Source: Candidatus Sulfotelmatobacter sp. (GTDB taxonomy: Bacteria > Acidobacteriota > Terriglobia > Terriglobales > Acidobacteriaceae). From it: DNA of 64,000 bases. The position numbers were made by a program, and so were the translations under genes. The stretch is taken from positions 1,922,001-1,986,000 of the forward strand of contig DASYBM010000004.1 in assembly GCA_036500765.1 (NCBI GenBank), given 5' to 3'. The notes under the pieces are model-generated. The model searched no databases and was not told the origin of the DNA. It was given only the letters and a program-made list of their open reading frames with translations. The number at the start of each line of letters is the position of its first letter. The stretch's first letter is position 1. Below, piece by piece: positions 38,989-47,796 of this stretch.

Positions 38989-39918
38989 TCAGGATCGCGC
39001 CGCCCACTCGGCATCGAAGCGGGCGCGGTCGTAAAAAGATTTCTGCGTACCCACGCCCGTAGTCGACAATCCGGCATAGAGGTTCGCGCGTCGCACCGCT
39101 TCTTTTTCCGCCACTCCCTCGCCGAGAAAAACCGCAAAGCTGCCAATGAACGCATCCCCCGCGCCCGTACTGTCGACGCTGCTCACCGCGAACGGCGGCA
39201 CATGCTCGCAGCCGTCACAGCTGGCCAGGAGAGATCCATTCGCTCCCAGCGTGATAATCACGCGGCGAATGCCGCCGTCCACCAACTTCTCGGCGCACTT
39301 CTTCGCGTCGTCCACAGTCTTCACCGGCAAACCGGTGATGGTCTCGGCTTCCGTCTCGTTGGGAACAAAGTAGTCGAGATCCTTCAGCGCCGCTATATCA
39401 ATCGGCTGCGCCGGCGCAGGATTCACGATGCACCGGATTCCGTGCTTGCGTGCGAATGCGACGGTGTAAAAAACCGTCTCCACCGGAATCTCGAATTGCA
39501 GCACGATGCAGTCGGCGGTCTTCAGCGTTTCGGCGGCGGCATCAACATCGGCCGGCTTCAGCGCGTCATTCGCGCCCTTCACCACCAGAATTCGGTTCTG
39601 CCCGTTGCGCTCGACAAAGATGGGAGCCACTCCGCTCGATAGTCCCTCGACCTGCTTCACGTGAGTTGGATCGATCCCCTGCTTGCGAAAATTCTCAATC
39701 GTCGCCGGACCGAACAAGTCGCTCCCCACCCGCGCCACCATAAACACTTCCGCCCCGCACAACCGCGCCGCCACCGCCTGGTTCGCCCCCTTGCCTCCGA
39801 AACCCAAATCGAATTTCGGAGCAAACAAAGTCTCCCCGGGCTTGGGAAACTGATCGGTGAACGTAGTCAAATCAATATTAGCGCTGCCAATCACCGCAAT
39901 GCGAGGCCGCTTTGACAT
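38989..39918 (-). CDS. rbsK: Ribokinase
   Basis: 309 residues from the ATG at 39918, preceded by GGAAGG. PfkB-family signatures: N-terminal GSANIDLTTFTDQFPKPGET and GFGGKGANQAVAARLCGAEVFMVARVG, C-terminal VSSVDSTGAGDAFIGSFAVFL with the catalytic Asp of the GAGD motif. It phosphorylates D-ribose to ribose-5-phosphate. The two nucleoside hydrolase genes in the window would supply ribose. A ribose transporter is not adjacent. Confidence 0.92.
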   Translation of the reverse strand: MSKRPRIAVIGSANIDLTTFTDQFPKPGETLFAPKFDLGFGGKGANQAVAARLCGAEVFMVARVGSDLFGPATIENFRKQGIDPTHVKQVEGLSSGVAPIFVERNGQNRILVVKGANDALKPADVDAAAETLKTADCIVLQFEIPVETVFYTVAFARKHGIRCIVNPAPAQPIDIAALKDLDYFVPNETEAETITGLPVKTVDDAKKCAEKLVDGGIRRVIITLGANGSLLASCDGCEHVPPFAVSSVDSTGAGDAFIGSFAVFLGEGVAEKEAVRRANLYAGLSTTGVGTQKSFYDRARFDAEWAARS

Positions 39919-40090
39919 AGTCGTAGCCTTCCCTGAAGCAGGCCGAAGTCTAGTTACCAAAGCTTAACCGTGTCAACGCATTAACACCTGCGTACCTGAA
40001 AACCAGCGTATTCTTGCTTCAGGAAAAGCGTCATGTCGCCATTTTCCTACTAGCCTCCATCAGTCGGGGAACTTAAGCTAACAGACATCA

Positions 40091-41230
40091 GTGATCGAGC
40101 AACAGATTAACGAATTCTTTGGTGATGCCGAGTCTACCGGCTTTGGAACGGGTTGGTGGAGTGGCGTCTTGTCGGCCTTCTTCGGATTTCTTTCCTTCGG
40201 CGGAGTTGTGTGTCTGCATTTTCCTCAACTTCTAAGCTCTCCTGAACTGCGTCCGCATTATCCAATGCACACGATGCGGGTTTTAATTCAATGCCTCATC
40301 GTGGGCGCGATTGTATTCGGAATTATTTCTTCGATTCGGCGCAAGAAAAAAACTTTGGCCTTGACTGGAATGTTGCTGGCCATAGCGGCCACGGCTTTGG
40401 GCGGATCAAGCGTGCAGATCAACGGCTCTCTCCGCAACGGGCCCGCAATCGGCCTCGACTGGTTTTTGCTTGATTTGTTTTTGATGGCACTGATCTATGT
40501 GCCACTCGAAAGGATCTGGCCGCAGTATCCACAGCAAGGAACGTTCAGAAAGGAGTGGACCTTGGATGTGGTTTATTTCATGTCCACTCATCTACCGATT
40601 CAAATTTTATCTTTTCTGGTCTTATTGCCCGCGACGCAAGCTGTCAAATATTTGGGCGTTCCGATTCTGCAACACTCCATCGCTCGGCTGCCCTGGCTTT
40701 TGCAATTTTTCCTGGCGGTTGTGGTGGCGGACGTGGCCGAATATTTTATTCATCTGGCTTTGCACAAAGTGCCTTTTCTTTGGCGTTTTCATGCCATTCA
40801 CCACTCTTCGAAGGCGCTTGATTGGATCGCAGGTTCACGCTCTCACTTCGTAGACGACACGCTTGTGCGCGGATTCATCCTGGTTCCGCTCATGCTGGGA
40901 TTTTCGCAATCGATCCTCATGGCGTATTTAATCTTTGTTACGCTTCACGCCACCTGGACTCATTACAATTTCGGCCCCAGCGCAAAATGGATCGAAAAAT
41001 ATGTGGTAATGCCCCGATACCATCATTGGCACCATACTTCGCAAAAAGAGGGAATCGACAAGAACTTCGCGATTCACTTTCCGTGGATCGACAGAATTTT
41101 CGGAACTTACTATTATCCCGACCACTGGCCGGAACGCTACGGACTGGATGGCGAAGAGATCGCGCCCGGCTTTGTGGGACAGACCATCGAAGCCTTCACC
41201 GGAAAGAAAAAGAGCGGCCTAAAAATCTAG
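40091..41230 (+). CDS. Sterol desaturase/fatty acid hydroxylase-family membrane di-iron enzyme
   Basis: 379 residues, GTG start. About seven membrane segments; the first 150 residues are an extra N-terminal membrane part. Histidine clusters of the family: HLALH (221-225), HAIHHSS (234-240), and RYHHWHHTS (309-317) with late HF/HW residues. Such enzymes hydroxylate or desaturate lipid acyl chains or hopanoid/sterol rings using O2 and a di-iron site. The substrate cannot be assigned. Its last 12 bases overlap the 3' end of the convergent desaturase gene. Confidence 0.86.
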   Translation: MIEQQINEFFGDAESTGFGTGWWSGVLSAFFGFLSFGGVVCLHFPQLLSSPELRPHYPMHTMRVLIQCLIVGAIVFGIISSIRRKKKTLALTGMLLAIAATALGGSSVQINGSLRNGPAIGLDWFLLDLFLMALIYVPLERIWPQYPQQGTFRKEWTLDVVYFMSTHLPIQILSFLVLLPATQAVKYLGVPILQHSIARLPWLLQFFLAVVVADVAEYFIHLALHKVPFLWRFHAIHHSSKALDWIAGSRSHFVDDTLVRGFILVPLMLGFSQSILMAYLIFVTLHATWTHYNFGPSAKWIEKYVVMPRYHHWHHTSQKEGIDKNFAIHFPWIDRIFGTYYYPDHWPERYGLDGEEIAPGFVGQTIEAFTGKKKSGLKI

Positions 41231-42076
41231 CGCATCGAGGGGAACATCCTGGGGCAGGATTACACCTCTGGCTGTCGCCTTCACCAGGCCAAGAGATTTC
41301 ATAATCTTGACCGTCAGAAATCCAAAGTCGTATTCCGATTCGTGATGGCTTAGCCGCAGAAGAGTCTGATAGCGGTGATGATTGTTCTGCAAACATGCGC
41401 TAAAAGTCGCCGTCACGGGTAACCACTCGCCAATGTTCATGGCGTTGTCTGGCTCATCCGGATACCGCCGGTATCCGAATTCTCGAGTGTGGGTCCAGTA
41501 GTTCTGAATCATGTTCACCCACAGCGCGAAGATTCGCGTTCCAACCCACATGACCAGAACAAACTTCAGATTTCCAACCAGCCTCCACAAAAGGTAAAAA
41601 CTCAAGGACTGCGCAACGACGGCAAACCATGGATTGGCCACGAACCGCATAGAGGGCGCCTGCAAAATGTCATCTCCCGCTAAATCTTCACTGCACCGAT
41701 AAGGCTTTGCGCAGAGATACATGGTTCGCCAAAATCCGTCGACAGCGAGTTTATTGGGATCCCCATCATGGTCGGAATTCTTGTGATGCAGCCGGTGGCG
41801 ATTTACCCAAGTGGTCGGATTTACATAGAGGCCGAAGGTGTTGTTCAAGATGGTGACTGTTTTTATGAACCACGGCTTGTAGTCCAGCGCGCGGTGTGCA
41901 ACTCCCATGTGAAGAATATCGGCCAAATACAGACCGCAAAGAAACCAGGCGGAGACAAAATAAACTTCGCCGATCAGCAGCCCCTTCCAGGGTCCCAGGT
42001 GACCTGGAGCGGAATACATGCAGGCCGGCATGTATAGAAAAATTATGAGATAGCCTGTGAGGTTGTAAGTTTTCAC
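41219..42076 (-). CDS. Membrane fatty acid desaturase
   Basis: 285 residues with the GTG at 42076 (SD GGAG five bases before), starting VKTYNLTGYLIIFLYMPAC. Upstream in-frame sequence is antisense to the amidohydrolase gene and not plausible. Acyl-CoA/acyl-lipid desaturase boxes: HMGVAHRALDYKP (HxxxxH), NRHRLHHKNSDHDGDP (HxxHH), QNYWTHTREF, and NNHHRYQTLLRLSHHESEYD. It has four or so membrane helices. It introduces a double bond into acyl chains, probably adjusting membrane fluidity. It is divergent from the ureidopropionase gene and tail-to-tail with the sterol-desaturase-family gene. Confidence 0.88.
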   Translation of the reverse strand: MKTYNLTGYLIIFLYMPACMYSAPGHLGPWKGLLIGEVYFVSAWFLCGLYLADILHMGVAHRALDYKPWFIKTVTILNNTFGLYVNPTTWVNRHRLHHKNSDHDGDPNKLAVDGFWRTMYLCAKPYRCSEDLAGDDILQAPSMRFVANPWFAVVAQSLSFYLLWRLVGNLKFVLVMWVGTRIFALWVNMIQNYWTHTREFGYRRYPDEPDNAMNIGEWLPVTATFSACLQNNHHRYQTLLRLSHHESEYDFGFLTVKIMKSLGLVKATARGVILPQDVPLDALDF

Positions 42077-42259
42077 ATGACTCCGAGTAATTTGCTCAAG
42101 CTGAAATCGGGATTGCTCTCGGCTAACAGGCGAAAGCAGGTAAAGTCTATAGCAGGCCGTCCTGCACTCGCCAGAAATATTCTGCTCTGTCTGCCATCCG
42201 TTTTGCTCGCGGAACTCTGCTATAGTTTCGTTCCTCAAGAAAAGTTCTGGGAGGTTCCC

Positions 42260-43153
42260 ATGCCCCGCAATGTCCGCTGCGCCCTGATTCAAGCCAGCAA
42301 CGCCATCAGCACCGATCGTCCGCTCGCGCAGATCAGGAAAGCGATGATCGACAAGCACCTCAAACTGATCGAGCAGGCGGCCAAAAAGAAAACTCAGATC
42401 CTCTGCCTCCAGGAACTTTTCTACGGCCCATATTTCTGCGCCGAACAAAACGCCCGCTGGTATGAACTCACCGAGCGCGTCCCCGACGGACCCACCACGC
42501 AGCTCATGCAGAAGATCGCGAAGAAGCATCGCATGGTGATCGTCGTTCCCGTCTACGAAGAGCAAATGCCCGGCGTGTATTTCAATACTGCCGCGGTGAT
42601 CGACGCGGACGGCAGCTATCTCGGCAAATATCGCAAGCATCACATCCCGCACTGCCATCCCGGCTTCTGGGAGAAGTTTTATTTCACTCCCGGCGATCTC
42701 GGCTATCCGGTGTTCGAAACGAAATATGCGCGGGTCGGCGTTTACATTTGCTACGACCGCCATTTTCCGGAGGGCGCGCGCATTCTCGGACTCAACGGCG
42801 CTGAGATCGTATTCAATCCTTCGGCCACCGTCGCCGGCCTCTCTGAATATTTATGGGAACTCGAGCAGCCCGCGCACGCCGTGGCCAATGGTTATTTTGT
42901 AGGCGCGATCAATCGCGTCGGCACCGAGAAGCCGTGGAGCATCGGCGAATTCTACGGGAAAAGTTATTTCTGCAATCCGCGCGGCAAAATCATCGCCCAG
43001 GCCAGCCGCGATAAAGACGAAGTGGTAGTCGCCGATCTCGACCTCGACATGATCGCCGAAGTTCGCAAGGTATGGCAGTTCTTCCGCGACCGCCGCCCCG
43101 AGAGTTACGGCCCCATCGCCACGCAGAGTTCGTCGTCGGTAGCGGCGGATTGA
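42260..43153 (+). CDS. Beta-ureidopropionase/N-carbamoyl amidohydrolase (nitrilase superfamily)
   Basis: 297 residues; the ATG at 42260 has GGGAGG 5 bases upstream. The nitrilase catalytic triad is visible: Glu52 (LQELFYGPYFC), Lys126 (GKYRKHHIP) and Cys164 (YICYDRHFPEGARI). The overall sequence fits beta-ureidopropionase or N-carbamoylputrescine amidase. Beta-ureidopropionase releases CO2 and ammonia from N-carbamoyl-beta-alanine. Dihydropyrimidinase (46399) and an NCS1 permease (43830) nearby strongly favour the pyrimidine role over polyamine synthesis. The 183-bp spacer before it is the divergent promoter region shared with the desaturase. Confidence 0.87.
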   Translation: MPRNVRCALIQASNAISTDRPLAQIRKAMIDKHLKLIEQAAKKKTQILCLQELFYGPYFCAEQNARWYELTERVPDGPTTQLMQKIAKKHRMVIVVPVYEEQMPGVYFNTAAVIDADGSYLGKYRKHHIPHCHPGFWEKFYFTPGDLGYPVFETKYARVGVYICYDRHFPEGARILGLNGAEIVFNPSATVAGLSEYLWELEQPAHAVANGYFVGAINRVGTEKPWSIGEFYGKSYFCNPRGKIIAQASRDKDEVVVADLDLDMIAEVRKVWQFFRDRRPESYGPIATQSSSSVAAD

Positions 43154-43274
43154 CTGCGGGACGTATCGCATCCGGGCATGCTGGGCTCCGCCAAGTAGTG
43201 GACGACGTAGCCTCCATGTATCCCGCTCAGACAGCGCGCTTGCTTTTGCCTATACAATTGCATATCACAGCGCT

Positions 43275-43583
43275 ATGATGAACTTGGATGCGAACGGCTT
43301 CGATTGGGATCGCGGCAATCGGGCCAAGTGCGAGAAACATGGACTTTCCGTCGCCGACATCGAAGATGTTTTTGCCCGGCCTCTTGCGATTCTGCCGGAT
43401 AGCGCACATTCCCAGCGCGAGCGCCGATTTCGCGCGGTCGGCCGTACAGAACGAGGGCGCGGAGTCTTCATCGTTTTCACGCTTCGAAGCAAAGGCACTG
43501 AGGTTCTGACCCGTCCCGTCAGCGCACGTTACATGCACAAGAAAGAGTTCGATGCCTTCGAAAAAGAAAATCCCGGCCTTTAA
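43275..43583 (+). CDS. brnT: BrnT-family toxin
   Basis: 102 residues. The family pattern is clear: FDWDRGNRAKCEKHGLSVADIEDVF, then the strand block FRAVGRTERGRGVFIVFTLRSK and the C-terminal TRPVSARYMHKKEFDAFE with the conserved Arg and Lys. BrnT is a RelE-fold ribonuclease that stops translation. It overlaps the next gene by 32 bp. Confidence 0.88.
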   Translation: MMNLDANGFDWDRGNRAKCEKHGLSVADIEDVFARPLAILPDSAHSQRERRFRAVGRTERGRGVFIVFTLRSKGTEVLTRPVSARYMHKKEFDAFEKENPGL

Positions 43584-43812
43584 AACCGATCGCGCAGCCG
43601 CGGCCTTCGTCGACCGCGCCGACCTGTCGCAATATGACCTTTCGGGAGCGCAACTGGTTCGCTTCGAGATTAAGCGCAAAGACAAGTCCATCAACTTGCG
43701 CTTGTCCGAGGAACTTTTCGATGCGGTCCGCAAGCGCGCCGCCCGTGCCGGCCTGCCCTATCAGCGCTTTATTCGACTAGCGCTGGAACAAGCTGTCAGC
43801 GGACAAAAATAG
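43552..43812 (+). CDS. brnA: BrnA/CopG-type antitoxin
   Basis: 86 residues. The N-terminus binds the toxin; the C-terminus is a ribbon-helix-helix (VRFEIKRKDKSINLRLSEELFDAVRKRAARAGLPYQRFIRLALEQAV), the reverse of the ParD order, as is usual for BrnA. It should neutralise BrnT and repress the pair. The toxin-first order also matches brnTA. The module interrupts the ureidopropionase-permease pair. Confidence 0.85.
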   Translation: MPSKKKIPAFKTDRAAAAFVDRADLSQYDLSGAQLVRFEIKRKDKSINLRLSEELFDAVRKRAARAGLPYQRFIRLALEQAVSGQK

Positions 43813-43829
43813 ACTGCGCAAAACAATCG

Positions 43830-45236
43830 ATGGCCACCACCAGCGAACAATTCCGCTCCCGCATCGAGTCCAGCCCGCTCTACAACGAAGACCTCGCGCC
43901 CGCCAGCGCCGATCGCCGCCACTGGGGTACTTACAATTTTGCCGCGCTCTGGATTTTCATGTCGGTGAACATCCTCACCTATATGCTGGCCGCGAGCCTC
44001 ATTCAAGGCGGCATGAACTGGAAGCAGGCCCTGTTCACCGTTTTTCTCGGGAACACAATTGTGCTGGCGCCGATGCTGCTGAACTCCCATCCTGGCGCGA
44101 AGTACGGAATCCCCTTCCCCGTCTTGGCGCGCGCTTCGTTCGGAGTGCTCGGCGCGAACGTTGCCGCCGTGCTGCGCGCCCTGGTCGCCTGCGGATGGTT
44201 CGGCATTCAGACCTGGATTGGCGGCGAAGCCATCAGCACGCTGCTCGCAACGCTGTTTCCCGCATGGAAAGATTTCCCATACGGCGCCGCCGTCTGCTTC
44301 ATGATTTTCTGGCTGATTAATCTTCTGGTCGTTCTGAAGGGAATCGAATATATCCGGATACTCCAAGGCATCAGCGCGCCTATCCTGCTCGGCGTCGGAC
44401 TGCTTCTGCTGGGCTGGGCGTATCATGCGGCGGGCGGTTTCGGGCCGATGTTTTCCGTGCCCTCGAAATTCACCAACTTTCCGGACTTCCTCAAGTTTCT
44501 CATTCCCGCGCTGAACGGCACTGTTGGCTTCTGGGCAACGGTTTCGCTGAACATCCCCGACTTCACACGCTTCGCGCGCAATCAGCGCGAGCAGGTTCTC
44601 GGCCAGGCACTGGCCTTGCCTACAACGATGACACTCTATTCTTTCGTCGGCATCGTCGTGACCTCGGCGACGGTGGTGATTTACGGCAAAGCCATCTGGG
44701 ATCCGGTGCAACTGCTCAGCCGCTTTCATTCGCCGGTCGCGGTTGTGATTTCGCTGGTCGCGATTCTGCTGGCCACGCTAAACGTAAACATCGGCGCCAA
44801 TGTCGTCTCGCCCGCTAACGATTTCTCGAACCTCTGGCCGAAGAAGATCAGCTTTCGCACCGGCGGCGTCATTACCTGCTTCATGGGGATCGCGCTCATG
44901 CCGTGGAAGCTGCTTTCGAGTTACAGCACGTTCATCATGGGATGGCTCGGTGGCTACGCGGCATTTCTGGGACCGGTCGCGGGAATTATGATTTGCGATT
45001 ATTTCGTGATCCGCCGCCGCGTGCTCGTGCTCGATGATTTGTATCTCCGTGGCGGCGTCTACGAATATTCGCGGGGCTTTAACTGGCGCGCAGTGATCGC
45101 GCTGGCATTGGGCTCGGGCACCGCGTTGATCGGCCTGGCAGTTCCCTCGCTGCGCGCGCTCTACGACTATTCCTGGTTCGTCGGCTTCGCAGTCGCGTTC
45201 GTTGCCTATTACGCAATGATGAAAAAACCCACGTAG
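43830..45236 (+). CDS. NCS1-family nucleobase/hydantoin-type permease
   Basis: 468 residues, about 12 membrane segments. NCS1 signatures: LYNEDLAPASADRRHWGTYNFAALWIFMSVN at the N-terminus, YGIPFPVLARASFGVLGANV and IQTWIGGEAI. The family imports uracil, cytosine, allantoin or hydantoins with Na+ or H+. The neighbours (ureidopropionase, dihydropyrimidinase) suggest uracil, dihydropyrimidine or hydantoin as substrate. It starts 17 bp after the antitoxin gene. Its stop codon lies inside a CACGTGG-family repeat. Confidence 0.9.
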   Translation: MATTSEQFRSRIESSPLYNEDLAPASADRRHWGTYNFAALWIFMSVNILTYMLAASLIQGGMNWKQALFTVFLGNTIVLAPMLLNSHPGAKYGIPFPVLARASFGVLGANVAAVLRALVACGWFGIQTWIGGEAISTLLATLFPAWKDFPYGAAVCFMIFWLINLLVVLKGIEYIRILQGISAPILLGVGLLLLGWAYHAAGGFGPMFSVPSKFTNFPDFLKFLIPALNGTVGFWATVSLNIPDFTRFARNQREQVLGQALALPTTMTLYSFVGIVVTSATVVIYGKAIWDPVQLLSRFHSPVAVVISLVAILLATLNVNIGANVVSPANDFSNLWPKKISFRTGGVITCFMGIALMPWKLLSSYSTFIMGWLGGYAAFLGPVAGIMICDYFVIRRRVLVLDDLYLRGGVYEYSRGFNWRAVIALALGSGTALIGLAVPSLRALYDYSWFVGFAVAFVAYYAMMKKPT

Positions 45237-45314
45237 CGGCGGACGCATTCGTCCGCCAGCGGTGCGTAAAACACATGACATGCGCGCGCGTCGGACGAAT
45301 GCGTGCGGGGCTAC
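45228..45314. repeat. CACGTGG-family element spanning two convergent gene ends
   Basis: CCCACGTAGCGGCGGACGCA TTCGTCCGCC (45227-45257) and the inverted CGGACGAATGCGTGCGGGG (45292-45310). It includes the permease stop codon and reaches the oxidoreductase stop at 45311. With only 74 bp between the genes, it is the likely site where both transcripts end. Confidence 0.7.
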
Positions 45315-46297
45315 ACGCTTGCGAGCACTTCCCGCGACCAAACTTCCAACGATTCTTCTTCATCCCCGCACATCAGATAAATATTGAACTGCGTAACTCC
45401 AACATCGGCGAGCGCCTGCAACTTCTTGCGATGCGCCTCCGCCGGCCCGATCAGCGTGAAGCGATCAATCACTTCGTCGGAGACGAAATCGGCGTTGTCG
45501 CTGCCCACCTCGCAGTGATGCTGATAGTCATAGCCACCACGATCCTGCACAAACGAAGTCAACGCCGGCGGTAAATCTTCCGGCTTGTACTGGCGGATCA
45601 AGTCCATCACATGATTCGAAACCAGCGCCGGAAACCAGCGCACCCGTTCGCGCGCCACTTTCAAATCGTCCGAAATCCACACCGGCGCCGCCGCCACCAC
45701 TTCGATCTTGCTCGCATCGCGTCCCGCCGCCTTCGCGCCTTCTTTCACGAAACCCAAACACCACGCGATCAATGCCGGGTCGGCAAACTGCAAAATAATT
45801 CCGTCGGCCACGCGGCCCGCCATGTGCAACACCTTCGGCCCGTAGCCCGCAATCCATACTCGCGGAGAGTCTTTCGCCCAACTCAGCCGCGTGGCCTGGC
45901 CCTCATGCTGTACTTCCCTGCCGGAAGTCAGATCGCGAAATTCTTTCACCGCGGCTTCCAGTTGCGACCAGCTCACCGGCTTCTTGCCCATCACGCGCCG
46001 CGAACTGTCGCCGCGGCCGATGCCCAGTTCCATGCGTCCGCCGGAAATCAGGTTGAGGGTGGCGAACAGGCTCGCCGTCACGGTTAGATCGCGCGTCGCA
46101 GGATTGGTCACGCACGTGCCCAGTCGCATGCGCTTCGTGTTCATCGCCATGAGCGTGAGCAGAGGATACGGTTCCTTCCAAAGCACGTGCGAGTCGAAAA
46201 TCCAGCCATATTCAAATCCCGCGCCTTCGGCCTGTTTGGTAAGACCGACGATGCGATCGATGGAGATATCGGGTTTCAGAGCAATGCCGAATTTCAT
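45311..46297 (-). CDS. Luciferase-like (LLM) flavin-dependent oxidoreductase
   Basis: 328 residues, one LLM TIM barrel: MKFGIALKPDISIDRIVGLTKQAEGAGFEYGWIFDSHVLW, RMRLGTCVTNPATRDLTVTASLFATLNLISGGRMELGIGRGDS and VWIAGYGPKVLHMAGRVADGIILQ. The family uses FMN or F420; the cofactor cannot be told here. It is divergent from dihydropyrimidinase, with a 101-bp shared spacer. The uracil monooxygenase RutA belongs to the same superfamily, so a role on a pyrimidine-type ring is a reasonable guess. It is not close enough in visible sequence to call RutA. Confidence 0.82.
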   Translation of the reverse strand: MKFGIALKPDISIDRIVGLTKQAEGAGFEYGWIFDSHVLWKEPYPLLTLMAMNTKRMRLGTCVTNPATRDLTVTASLFATLNLISGGRMELGIGRGDSSRRVMGKKPVSWSQLEAAVKEFRDLTSGREVQHEGQATRLSWAKDSPRVWIAGYGPKVLHMAGRVADGIILQFADPALIAWCLGFVKEGAKAAGRDASKIEVVAAAPVWISDDLKVARERVRWFPALVSNHVMDLIRQYKPEDLPPALTSFVQDRGGYDYQHHCEVGSDNADFVSDEVIDRFTLIGPAEAHRKKLQALADVGVTQFNIYLMCGDEEESLEVWSREVLASV

Positions 46298-46398
46298 GGC
46301 TGGATCCTCTCAATGAAGCTGGCGGACGAGTTGAAGTGCGGCAGTGTAGCATAGAATGCTTTCTTCTCACCCGGCGCAAGCCGCCGACGGAGGGCTTG

Positions 46399-47796
46399 AT
46401 GGGCTTCGACACAATCATCCGCAATGGTTCCGTCGTCACTGCGACCGATTCATACATCGCTGATGTAGCTATCACCGACGGCAAGATCGTCGCGGTCGGA
46501 AACGATCTGCCGTCGCAGAACGCAACGAAAATTCTGGATGCGTCGGGCAAGCTTGTGCTCCCGGGCGGAATCGATGTGCACACGCATCTCGACATGCCCT
46601 TTGGCGGCACCACCAGCGCCGACGACTTTGAAACCGGAACGCGCGCGGCCGCGTTCGGCGGAACGACCACGCTGATCGACTTCGCGATTCAATACAAAGG
46701 CCAGCCCTTGCGCCAGGCCTTCGACACCTGGATGGGCAAGGCTGCGAGCAAAGCCGTCTGCGATTACGCCTTTCACTGCATCGTCACCGACGTTTCCGGC
46801 GGGCAACTCGGCGAGATGAACGATTTGGTGCACGAAGGCGTGACCAGCTTCAAACTTTTTATGGCGTATCCCGGCGTCTTCATGCTCGACGATGGAAGCA
46901 TCTTTAAAGCTTTGCAGACCACGGCGAAGAACGGCGGCATGGTTTGCATGCACGCGGAAAACGGAAGCGCGATCGATGTGATCGTGCAGCAGGCGCTGGC
47001 AGAGGGAAAGCGCGCCCCGAAGTATCACGCGTTGACTCGTCCCACGACCGCCGAGGCCGAAGCCGTCGGACGCGCGATTGCTCTGGCCGAGATGGCGGGC
47101 GCGCCGATCTATATCGTCCACTTGAGCTGCAACGATGCGCTGGAAAAAATTCGCGAGGCCCGCGATCGCGGACTTCCCGTCTACGCCGAGACTTGTCCGC
47201 AGTATCTGTATCTCTCGCTCGAAAACATGGACGCGCCTGGCTTCGAAGGCGCGAAATACGTTTTCACTCCGCCGCTACGCGAAAAGTGGCATCAGGAAAA
47301 ATTGTGGAACGGCCTTAAGCACGATCACCTGCAAGTCGTCTCCACCGATCATTGTCCGTTCTGTTTCAAAGAGCAAAAAGAAATGGGGCGCGACGATTTC
47401 ACGAAGATCCCCAACGGAGGTCCCGGCGTGGAGCATCGCATGAGCCTGATTTATTCCGGCGGCGTGGCCAGCGGACGCTTCAGCGCGAATCGTTTTGTCG
47501 AACTGGTTTCAACGACGCCCGCGAAATTGTTCGGACTATATCCGCGCAAAGGGACGATCGCAGTCGGCAGCGACGCCGATCTCGTGATCTTCGATCCCAA
47601 ACGCAAACACACCATTAGCGCCAAAACGCACCACATGCGCGTGGACTACTCGATGTTCGAAGGCATCGAAGTCACCGGCATGCCGGATGTAGTTCTGTCG
47701 AGAGGAAGAGTTGTCGTTGACGGAGAAAAGTTTCTGGGCCGCGCCGGCCAAGGAGAATTCCTGCGAAGATCGACCTACGCCCAAGTCAACGGCTGA
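46399..47796 (+). CDS. hydA: Dihydropyrimidinase (D-hydantoinase family)
   Basis: 465 residues; the ATG at 46399 has GGAGG 6 bases upstream and gives the usual MGFDTIIRNGSVVTATDSYIADVAI start. Binuclear-metal amidohydrolase ligands: His61 and His63 (DVHTHLDMPFGG), carboxylated Lys152 (VTSFKLFMAYPG), His in CMHAENG and IVHLSC, and Asp in STDHCPF. It opens dihydrouracil or dihydrothymine to N-carbamoyl-beta-amino acids, the substrate of the ureidopropionase at 42260. The 5'-substituted hydantoins are alternative substrates. Confidence 0.94.
   Translation: MGFDTIIRNGSVVTATDSYIADVAITDGKIVAVGNDLPSQNATKILDASGKLVLPGGIDVHTHLDMPFGGTTSADDFETGTRAAAFGGTTTLIDFAIQYKGQPLRQAFDTWMGKAASKAVCDYAFHCIVTDVSGGQLGEMNDLVHEGVTSFKLFMAYPGVFMLDDGSIFKALQTTAKNGGMVCMHAENGSAIDVIVQQALAEGKRAPKYHALTRPTTAEAEAVGRAIALAEMAGAPIYIVHLSCNDALEKIREARDRGLPVYAETCPQYLYLSLENMDAPGFEGAKYVFTPPLREKWHQEKLWNGLKHDHLQVVSTDHCPFCFKEQKEMGRDDFTKIPNGGPGVEHRMSLIYSGGVASGRFSANRFVELVSTTPAKLFGLYPRKGTIAVGSDADLVIFDPKRKHTISAKTHHMRVDYSMFEGIEVTGMPDVVLSRGRVVVDGEKFLGRAGQGEFLRRSTYAQVNG

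Noticed and set aside
42077-42763. N-terminal extension of the fatty acid desaturase on the minus strand
   Set aside because: It is antisense to the nitrilase-family gene; the desaturase homology starts at the GTG at 42076, which has its own ribosome site.
43761-44729. 322-residue open frame antisense to the NCS1 permease gene
   Set aside because: Charged low-complexity shadow; the permease on the plus strand is unmistakable.
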